Source of the DNA: Chryseobacterium sp. HSC-36S06
GTDB lineage: Bacteria; Bacteroidota; Bacteroidia; Flavobacteriales; Weeksellaceae
Length of the DNA: 64,000 nt
Direction: 5' to 3'
Assembly (NCBI RefSeq): GCF_024171485.1
Contig: NZ_JALJZX010000001.1
Location: 124,001 to 188,000 of the forward strand
Below, piece by piece: positions 57,920 to 64,000 of this stretch (positions within the stretch are counted from its first letter, which is position 1; every line of letters begins with the position of its first letter). The notes below the pieces were generated by a model. It ran no database searches and was not told the origin of the DNA. It saw nothing but the letters and a program-made list of their open reading frames with translations. Position numbers and translations under genes: made by a program.

Positions 57920-60643
57920 TTAAAATCTTAAATAAACGTTTGCAAAAAACGTAGTTCCTCTGTCGTACCAAAGTTTTGGACCGAAATAAGGTTTTTCTCT
58001 TTGTGATTCTGCAAAAGCTTCCGGGAAGTTAACTGCCCTGCCCTGCTCGAAACCGCCGGTAACATAATCTCTGTTATTCAGAATATTGTTTACACTTAAG
58101 CTAACGCCCATTCTGTAATCACCGAAGACGAAAGTTTTACCCGCATTGGCGTTCAGCATAAACTGATCATCAAACTTTTTCTGTGCGGTAATCATTGCGA
58201 TTGCTTCCGGTGTTGCTCCGGGATAGTTGTCTCCCGTACGAGGATCTGTATACATTGCTGTAGTTTTGTTCAGCGCTGAGAAATCCAGATACTGGTCCTG
58301 CAAATAATTCGCTGTAGCACCTACCCACCAGAAATTTTTGGAGTTGTAGCGCAATCCTAAAGAGTAAGCTTTTTGCGGTGTACCGGCAATTTTATAATCT
58401 TTGATGTTAGCAGTTCCCCACTCTCTGATTCCAAAATCGTCATCAAAAGTTGTTACTGTAGGATTGTTGGTAACTTTATAATCACCATAACTTGCAACAG
58501 CGGTAGCATTTAGGGTCGTTGTAATTTTTACATCTGCCCCCAATTCCAAACCTTGATAGGATTTATCGATGCCGCTCAGCACCTCTGCAACCAATGCGTT
58601 ACCCTGATCAACTGCTTCACTGGAAATATCCGCATAATATCTGGAAATTTCTGTAGCATTTTTAATAGTGGTCGAGTAAGCGCTTAACCTAAGTTTAAGA
58701 ACCTGCCCTCTAAGGATATAGCTTAAATCGTTTGAATTAATAATTTGGTTTTCAACATTCGGTGTAATCATATTGGTTACACGCGGACTGATGAAGATTT
58801 CGTTTAAAGTAGGTGCCAGACTGAAGAAGGCGCCGTTGTACACGATAAAGTTTCTACCGTCTAATTTATAAAGCACTCTCCCTTTAAGACCTGCATCGAT
58901 GGTATTGAAAACTTCGCTCTTTCCTTTACTGTCCGCATATTGATGATGTCTGAACTTTCCGTCTCTTTGTGAATCCGCATAAGAAGTAAATACCGAAGCA
59001 GTTACATTCCATTTGGGCAAATCGATTTCCGTAGACGCGTTTAATGTATACTGATCTCTTAATAAATCGTAAGAATACTGCGTTCTGTCTCCTTCAAGAA
59101 TTTTAGCATTAGGATTGTCTAAATCGTAAGGCTGATCGTTTCCGAAAGCATTCAGATTGTTTGCATATAATGCTCCTAAAAGATCTTTCATCTCTCTGAA
59201 ATTATCAGATTTTAAATTCTGATAGTTAAAGTTGATGTTCAGTTTCCAGTTTTCATCAAGCTTTGTATCAAAGTGCGACGCAAAGTTGATGGTCTTGTCT
59301 TTATTTACATCTTCTACAATACTGTACACTGCGCCCTGCTCATTACCTGCCATATCATAACGGTTAAGGTAGTTGGCCTGGTAAAGGCTCATCCAGTCGA
59401 TTTGTGAATTAGCTTTAAATTCCTCTTCAGTGAAAATACCGTAGCTTGGAAGTTTTCTATAGTAAGTAGGGTTAGGGTCGGCTGCATGGAACCAGTCTAA
59501 ACGGCTTCTTCCGTCTCTACCTTCCTGATAGGAAATGGTGTTGTTCCAGTTGCTGTTTTTACCGATTTTCAAATAATCAGTAAGCATGAACATTGGTTCA
59601 AATACCTTTCTGATTCTTGAATTTCTCTTCTCGCCGTCTTGCCATCCCCAGTAAGAATTATAATTTTTACCCATCAGGTCATAAGCTTCCTGGGTGTTTG
59701 GTGAATTATTAGCTCTGTAAGTTGGTGCTCCAAAAGCTGTCAAGTTAATTGCGTGTCGGCTGCTGAACTGCTTTTCGATTGCACCGAAATATGCGTAAGA
59801 ATCCTGATAAGTTCCGTCAATAACACCTTCATCAGCCCATCTTCGGCTTCCGGAGAATGTAAATGCCCAACCGTTTTTAGACAAACCGCTGGAGTAAGTC
59901 GCCATAGCACGGTGGAAATAGCTTCTGTTTGTAAATGAGTAAGCAAGAGAAGTCTGTTTTCTGTAGCTGGAAGCTCTTGTATTATAATATACAACCCCAC
60001 CAAGATTACCGAAGGCATATTCGGAAGGGGTAATATTATCTACAGATTCAAATGGGTAACGGGTAACGTCGTTTAATCCTCCCCAGTTGCTGAAATCTAC
60101 TTTCCCGTCATCATTTTTCGACATTGATACACCGTTGAAAAGTACATCTTCGAAACGGTTCTCAATCCCTCTTGGACGGAACCAGTATGCACCAAGTTCA
60201 AATGCAGTTATACTCTGGAAAACATCTCGACCAGAGCTAAGAAGCCCTACTGTAGGCTGCATAGAAGATCCTCCTTCATCATTATCGGCGGCGGAATCAT
60301 CGATTACCATCACCCCTGCATTTGCAAATGGAGCAGGCAATAAACTGATTACACCTAAATCTCTTCTTTTTTCGTCTGCAGATACCGTAAACTCAATAAT
60401 TTTTGTTTCAAAATTCTGCTTCGAAACATTGATCTGGTACTGCCCAGGCTGTAGATCAACAAACTGAAAATAACCAATTTTATCGGCTTTCACATCATCA
60501 GCAGACTGTACAAGATCAATCTCTGCGCTCTCAACTGGTTTGCCCTCCTGGTCTTTCACGTACGCATAAACCGTAGTCTGTGCGAAATAGAAGGATGCCG
60601 GAAGCAATGTAAACAATGAGATTAAGGATAACTTTTTAATCAT
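57920..60643 (-). CDS. TonB-dependent outer membrane receptor
   Basis: The 907-residue protein has a signal peptide (to about residue 21, FAQ), a carboxypeptidase-regulatory-like domain (YVKDQEGKPVESAEIDLV), a plug domain (about 115-220) and a barrel ending FFANVYLRF with terminal Phe. It is paired with the DUF5689 lipoprotein and divergent from a secreted nuclease. That grouping suggests uptake of products of extracellular nucleic acid or phosphoester breakdown, which is inference. Confidence 0.9.
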   Translation of the reverse strand: MIKKLSLISLFTLLPASFYFAQTTVYAYVKDQEGKPVESAEIDLVQSADDVKADKIGYFQFVDLQPGQYQINVSKQNFETKIIEFTVSADEKRRDLGVISLLPAPFANAGVMVIDDSAADNDEGGSSMQPTVGLLSSGRDVFQSITAFELGAYWFRPRGIENRFEDVLFNGVSMSKNDDGKVDFSNWGGLNDVTRYPFESVDNITPSEYAFGNLGGVVYYNTRASSYRKQTSLAYSFTNRSYFHRAMATYSSGLSKNGWAFTFSGSRRWADEGVIDGTYQDSYAYFGAIEKQFSSRHAINLTAFGAPTYRANNSPNTQEAYDLMGKNYNSYWGWQDGEKRNSRIRKVFEPMFMLTDYLKIGKNSNWNNTISYQEGRDGRSRLDWFHAADPNPTYYRKLPSYGIFTEEEFKANSQIDWMSLYQANYLNRYDMAGNEQGAVYSIVEDVNKDKTINFASHFDTKLDENWKLNINFNYQNLKSDNFREMKDLLGALYANNLNAFGNDQPYDLDNPNAKILEGDRTQYSYDLLRDQYTLNASTEIDLPKWNVTASVFTSYADSQRDGKFRHHQYADSKGKSEVFNTIDAGLKGRVLYKLDGRNFIVYNGAFFSLAPTLNEIFISPRVTNMITPNVENQIINSNDLSYILRGQVLKLRLSAYSTTIKNATEISRYYADISSEAVDQGNALVAEVLSGIDKSYQGLELGADVKITTTLNATAVASYGDYKVTNNPTVTTFDDDFGIREWGTANIKDYKIAGTPQKAYSLGLRYNSKNFWWVGATANYLQDQYLDFSALNKTTAMYTDPRTGDNYPGATPEAIAMITAQKKFDDQFMLNANAGKTFVFGDYRMGVSLSVNNILNNRDYVTGGFEQGRAVNFPEAFAESQREKPYFGPKLWYDRGTTFFANVYLRF

Positions 60644-60690
60644 AACTAATTATTTAAAATCCCTTATGATAATATATTTTTAAGGGGCAA

Positions 60691-60718
60691 CAAATTTAAA
60701 CTTAATTTTTATTAAGTT
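60691..60718 (-). promoter_or_regulatory. TonB receptor promoter with overlapping 8-bp dyad
   Basis: On the minus strand a TAAATTTG -7 box lies at 60691-60698. Directly upstream, AACTTAAT at 60699-60706 and ATTAAGTT at 60711-60718 form a perfect dyad spaced by four Ts. It lies where a -33/-7 spacer would be, so it could be an operator. A palindrome in AT-rich DNA by chance is also possible. Confidence 0.45.
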
Positions 60719-60888
60719 AAAGATATTTAACACTTTATTCTTATAATAAGGATGATTTATCATTTAAATCCCTAAAATAGAATGCATGACACTAATCACG
60801 TTACTTCGCAAAAGAATACGGTTAGTTTAAGTGCTTGCTTCCGAAATTATTAGTAATTTTACCCACTTAAAATTTTTATGTATTTCTA

Positions 60889-62088
60889 ATGAAAAAATTT
60901 TTTATTACAATCACGCTGTTTTCAATGGCTATTGTTTTTTCCCAGAAAGTTCAGGTACAGCGGGCAGCCATTGCATTTTATAACGTAGAAAACCTTTGGG
61001 ACACCGTTCCTTCTGCAGACTATATTGATGGTACAAAAGACTTTAAAAATCCAGCTTTCCACCGAAGTGTACCAATCGACTCTTTACAATACCTTGAAAC
61101 AACAGAAGTTTATAAAGGAGAATGGAGTAACGAACTGCTGGTAGGTAAAAAAGTCGTACGGAATCAAATTCTTGCCGATGACTTTACTGCAAACAGCGGA
61201 AAAAACTGGAATACAGAGAAGTATAACCAGAAAATGGCGAACGTGAGCAATGTGCTTTCCGAACTCGGAAGACAGTACACAAACGATAATCCTGCTGTAA
61301 TTGGTTTGGTAGAGGTAGAAAACCGACAGGTGATTGAAGACCTCATTAAGCAACCTGCACTTGCAAAAAGCAATTACGGAATCGTTCACCACAATTCCTA
61401 TGATGCGCGTGGGGTAGATGTTGGCTTAATCTACCAAAAAGGAAGATTTGTGGTAACCGACCATTACGAAAAAGAAATCAAAACCTTCAATGATGACGGC
61501 TACCGAAGCTACACCCGTGGAGTTTTAGTCGTAAAAGGTTTATTGGATGGTGAAAAATACGCATTCTTCGTGAATCACTGGCCATCAAGAAGCGGTGGTG
61601 AAGCGCGCTCCTATCCGAGAAGAGCAGCGGCTGCAACAGTGCTTAAAACTGAGATGGACAGGTTAAGAGCCGAGGATCCTTCAATTAAATTAGTGGCAAT
61701 GGGCGACTTTAATGATGATCCGGTAAGCCCAAGTATCAGAAAAGTTTTAGGAGCTGTAGGAGAACCTGCCCAACTCAGTGACCAATCGCCGTATTATAAC
61801 CTGATGAACAAAATGTACAAATCAGGTGTAGCAACACTTGGTTACCGGGACGCTCCGAATCTTTTTGATCAGATGATTGCATCAAAAAATTTACATTCTA
61901 CCGAGAAACTTTCAAAAGGGTATTCTCTGTTTAAAACAGAGGTTTATGCCCCTTCTTATCTTAAAAACAGCGAAGGACAATGGAAAGGTTATCCGCTGAG
62001 ATCCTGGGATGGCGACCGCTTCACTAACGGATACAGCGATCACTTCCCTGTATTCACAGTGGTACAGCGTGAACACAAATCCAAATAA
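60889..62088 (+). CDS. Secreted endonuclease/exonuclease/phosphatase family protein
   Basis: The 399-residue protein has a signal peptide (MKKFFITITLFSMAIVFSQ) and the EEP fold with catalytic motifs FYNVENLWD (about 31-39), IGLVEVENRQ, NHWPSRSGGE, MGDFNDDP and SDHFPV near the end. These are the residues of DNase I-like nucleases and phosphatases. No lipobox is present, so it is probably periplasmic or secreted. It is divergent from the TonB/DUF5689 pair. The exact substrate is unknown. Confidence 0.9.
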   Translation: MKKFFITITLFSMAIVFSQKVQVQRAAIAFYNVENLWDTVPSADYIDGTKDFKNPAFHRSVPIDSLQYLETTEVYKGEWSNELLVGKKVVRNQILADDFTANSGKNWNTEKYNQKMANVSNVLSELGRQYTNDNPAVIGLVEVENRQVIEDLIKQPALAKSNYGIVHHNSYDARGVDVGLIYQKGRFVVTDHYEKEIKTFNDDGYRSYTRGVLVVKGLLDGEKYAFFVNHWPSRSGGEARSYPRRAAAATVLKTEMDRLRAEDPSIKLVAMGDFNDDPVSPSIRKVLGAVGEPAQLSDQSPYYNLMNKMYKSGVATLGYRDAPNLFDQMIASKNLHSTEKLSKGYSLFKTEVYAPSYLKNSEGQWKGYPLRSWDGDRFTNGYSDHFPVFTVVQREHKSK

Positions 62089-62109
62089 GATTTTTTTTTA
62101 ATTATAGGT

Positions 62110-62143
62110 AAAACCGAAGTTGCTGACTTCGGTTTTATTTTTT
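62110..62143 (+). terminator. Intrinsic terminator after the nuclease
   Basis: AAAACCGAAGT at 62110-62120 pairs perfectly with ACTTCGGTTTT at 62126-62136 around TGCTG, followed by A and six Ts. Confidence 0.92.
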
Positions 62144-62168
62144 CCTACCTTTATATCAAAATAAAAGG

Positions 62169-62582
62169 ATGAAAAATTTTATATATCTAATCCTGGCGTT
62201 TAGTATAATCGCCTGTGTACCTCAGAATAAGCCTCAAGACAGTTCCGGAAACCCAGAAATTTCGCCTTCTAAGAATGATGACGGCGAGTGGGATCTTCAG
62301 GTTATTGATACGCAATATGATTATTTCCTGAATGCTGTTGCAAAACCAATGAGTATGTATTCTGAAAGCTATCTGAAAACAAGAAACACGTTTCTCGTCA
62401 ACGAATGGAACTCGTATTATTACTCCGGAAAGTACCGGAATGTGATTGAATCTTCTATTGATTACGATCCTCAGGAAAACTACGGACTGAAATTCGAGTA
62501 TAAACTGTATCAGGTTTTTGCGTATGTTCAGTGGAAATACGGCGTGCGGATGTCGGGATTGAGTGGTGCAGATATCCGTTAA
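62169..62582 (+). CDS. Lipoprotein, DUF6146-like
   Basis: The 137-residue protein has a lipobox (SIIAC, cysteine at 16) and a domain with VIDTQYDYFLNAVAKPMSMYSESYLKTRN and NEWNSYYYSGKYR followed by YDPQENYGLKFEYKLYQVF, which I associate with the DUF6146 family of Bacteroidota. Function is unknown. The gene is convergent with sodA, separated by a two-way terminator. Confidence 0.8.
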   Translation: MKNFIYLILAFSIIACVPQNKPQDSSGNPEISPSKNDDGEWDLQVIDTQYDYFLNAVAKPMSMYSESYLKTRNTFLVNEWNSYYYSGKYRNVIESSIDYDPQENYGLKFEYKLYQVFAYVQWKYGVRMSGLSGADIR

Positions 62583-62590
62583 TAAATAAA

Positions 62591-62619
62591 AATAAGGTTC
62601 AGAATTTCTGAACCTTATT
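62591..62619. terminator. Two-way terminator between 62582 and sodA
   Basis: AATAAGGTTCAGA at 62591-62603 pairs perfectly with TCTGAACCTTATT at 62607-62619 around a three-base loop. It has T-rich flanks on both strands and serves both convergent genes. Confidence 0.88.
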
Positions 62620-62639
62620 TATTTTAAATAATATAAATA

Positions 62640-63236
62640 CTACTTGTTGAATTTTTCTTCCACTTTATCCCAGTTTATAACCTCGAAGAAAGAAGAAACA
62701 TAATCTGGTCTTCTGTTTTGGTAGTTCAGATAGTAAGCATGCTCCCAAACATCAAGTCCTAAAACCGGTGTTCCCTGACATTCCGAAACAGGCATTAACG
62801 GGTTGTCTTGGTTTGGAGTAGAACAAACAGTCGCCGTTCCGTCTTCTTTCTTGCAAAGCCAAGCCCAGCCTGAACCAAATCTCGTTTTCGCCGCCTCAGA
62901 AAAATCTGTTTTGAATTTTTCGAAACCTCCGTAGGCTTCAATCGCAGCTTTTACATTTCCAACCGGTTCTTTGCTTCCGCCAGGAGTTAAGATTTCCCAG
63001 AAAAGCGTATGGTTATAATGTCCGCCGCCGTTATTTCTTACTGCTGGTTTATCAGTTCCTGTCTTGCAGATTTCCTCGATGGTTTTTCCTTCCAGATCTG
63101 TCCCTGCAATTGCTTTGTTTAAATTATCAATGTATGCCTGGTGGTGTTTGGTGTGGTGAATTTCCATTGTTCTTGCATCAATGGTAGGCTCCAGTGCGTC
63201 GTACGCATAGCCCAATTGTGGTAATTCGAATGCCAT
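62640..63236 (-). CDS. sodA: Iron/manganese superoxide dismutase
   Basis: The enzyme dismutates superoxide to hydrogen peroxide and oxygen in the cytoplasm. The metal ligands are H27 (MEIHHTKHH), H76 ([10 protein letters not shown]), D162 and H166 ([10 protein letters not shown]). No signal peptide is seen. The NQDNP segment near residue 142 carries a glutamine in the position usual for manganese forms, but metal choice cannot be fixed by sequence alone, so the symbol follows the Mn convention. The promoter box is at 63264-63271. Confidence 0.95.
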   Translation of the reverse strand: MAFELPQLGYAYDALEPTIDARTMEIHHTKHHQAYIDNLNKAIAGTDLEGKTIEEICKTGTDKPAVRNNGGGHYNHTLFWEILTPGGSKEPVGNVKAAIEAYGGFEKFKTDFSEAAKTRFGSGWAWLCKKEDGTATVCSTPNQDNPLMPVSECQGTPVLGLDVWEHAYYLNYQNRRPDYVSSFFEVINWDKVEEKFNK

Positions 63237-63263
63237 AATTTTTTAAATTTAAAAGTTAATACC

Positions 63264-63271
63264 CAAATTTA
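63264..63271 (-). promoter_or_regulatory. -7 box for sodA
   Basis: On the minus strand TAAATTTG matches TAnnTTTG, 27 nt before the sodA ATG. Confidence 0.5.
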
Positions 63272-63336
63272 GTCATAATGTGGGGCAGGTCCAAATCAAG
63301 TACATTACTTTAATAAATCTTTAACATCGGCGGAAA

Positions 63337-63365
63337 CAAAAAAACCGCTCTTTGCAGAACGGTTT
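63337..63365 (-). terminator. Intrinsic terminator after rho
   Basis: On the minus strand a stem of AAACCGTTCT with AGAGCGGTTT (including a G-T pair) encloses GCAA and is followed by a T-run. It separates rho from sodA. Confidence 0.8.
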
Positions 63366-63387
63366 AAGATTGTATATGTTGAACTTT

Positions 63388-64000
63388 TTAACGGTTCATG
63401 CTCATCAGAAACTCTTCGTTGTTTAAAGTTCCTTTGATGCTTTTGTTTACAAATTCCATTGCTTCCACAGGATTCATGTCGGCAAGATATTTTCTTAGGA
63501 TCCACATTCTCTGCTGTGTAGTTTCATCAAGAAGAAGATCATCCCTTCTTGTACTTGATGATACCAAATCGATGGCTGGATAAATCCTTTTATTGGCGAT
63601 CTTTCGGTCAAGCTGAAGTTCCATATTTCCGGTTCCTTTGAATTCTTCGAAGATAACTTCATCCATTTTAGAACCTGTATCGATCAATGCTGTTGCAATG
63701 ATGGTTAATGATCCCCCGCCTTCAATATTTCTTGCCGCACCGAAGAATCTTTTCGGTTTGTGGAGTGCATTGGCATCAACACCGCCGGAAAGAATTTTTC
63801 CTGAAGCCGGAGTTACCGTATTGTAAGCTCTCGCCAAACGCGTAATTGAATCCAGTAAAATCACTACATCATGACCGCATTCTACCATTCTTTGTGCTTT
63901 TGAAAGTACAAGATTGGCTACTTTTACGTGCTTGTCAGCAGGCTCATCAAAAGTTGAGGCAATTACTTCTGCATTTACGCTTCTTTCCATATCAGTCACC
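63388..64000 (-). CDS. rho: Transcription termination factor Rho (5' part cut by window)
   Basis: Rho is the hexameric RNA helicase that ends transcription at unstructured C-rich RNAs. Only the C-terminal 204 residues or so lie in the window. They include the RecA-fold Walker B segment [16 protein letters not shown], the Q-loop and secondary RNA-binding region [21 protein letters not shown], and the R-loop [24 protein letters not shown]. The frame continues past base 64000; the first visible codon is internal (GTG for valine). Confidence 0.97.
   Translation of the reverse strand, partial: VTDMERSVNAEVIASTFDEPADKHVKVANLVLSKAQRMVECGHDVVILLDSITRLARAYNTVTPASGKILSGGVDANALHKPKRFFGAARNIEGGGSLTIIATALIDTGSKMDEVIFEEFKGTGNMELQLDRKIANKRIYPAIDLVSSSTRRDDLLLDETTQQRMWILRKYLADMNPVEAMEFVNKSIKGTLNNEEFLMSMNR

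Overview
The window looks like chromosome from a Bacteroidota bacterium of the class Flavobacteriia, most likely a Weeksellaceae member near Chryseobacterium or Kaistella. This is an inference. It rests on the TAnnTTTG type -7 boxes, a type IX secretion C-terminal sorting domain, an exosortase F pair, two SusC/Oar-like TonB receptors, the DUF5689 and GH3 proteins, and generally AT-rich DNA. No rRNA, tRNA, transposase, phage gene or CRISPR array was seen, and no gene-free gap exceeds about 280 bases.

Layout. 1-4255 (minus strand): rimP-nusA-infB translation and transcription operon, infB cut by the window edge. 4438-23426 (plus, one minus-strand gene inside): surface polysaccharide cluster with UDP-glucose dehydrogenase, a multi-pass membrane protein, the Wzm/Wzt ABC exporter, eight or more glycosyltransferases of the GT2, GT4 and rhamnosyl types, three methyltransferases, an AsnB-type amidotransferase and two left-handed beta-helix acyltransferases. 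23555-27022: bicarbonate module of two beta-carbonic anhydrases, a SulP transporter and a small uncharacterised protein. 27009-31906 (minus): pth, a lipoprotein and mfd. 32182-37289: small lipoproteins, a tandemly duplicated lipoprotein plus beta-barrel cassette, a GH3 protein and a T9SS cargo protein. 37381-44445: SMR and MFS transporters, dnaB, rnhA, a nitroreductase, nadB and nadC. 44661-51596: TonB receptor, a membrane protein, asd, a CDF metal transporter, and exosortase F with its partner. 51648-55593: sugar kinase, stand-alone RapZ C-terminal domain, MurU-like nucleotidyltransferase, LOG family protein and a DUF6702-like protein. 55820-62582: DUF5689 lipoprotein plus TonB receptor, divergent from a secreted nuclease. 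62640-64000 (minus): superoxide dismutase and rho, the latter cut by the edge.

The most unusual signal is a pair of small-ORF elements that share one plan. A four-helix-bundle (S23-type) gene sits between wzm and wzt, and a frameshifted GxxExxY gene sits between a sugar kinase and a RapZ-like gene. Each is bracketed by inverted arms built from degenerate units of about 9 nt. Either transcript could fold into a long stem with the ORF in the loop, like the intervening sequences known from 23S rRNA genes, but here each lies between protein genes that probably work together. Other points of interest are a possible cell-wall sugar recycling module (AmgK-like, RapZ-C, MurU-like), the uncharacterised 97-residue protein in the bicarbonate module, the duplicated lipoprotein/barrel cassette, and seven genes whose start codon lies exactly 4 nt after a TAnnTTTG box, which predicts leaderless mRNAs.
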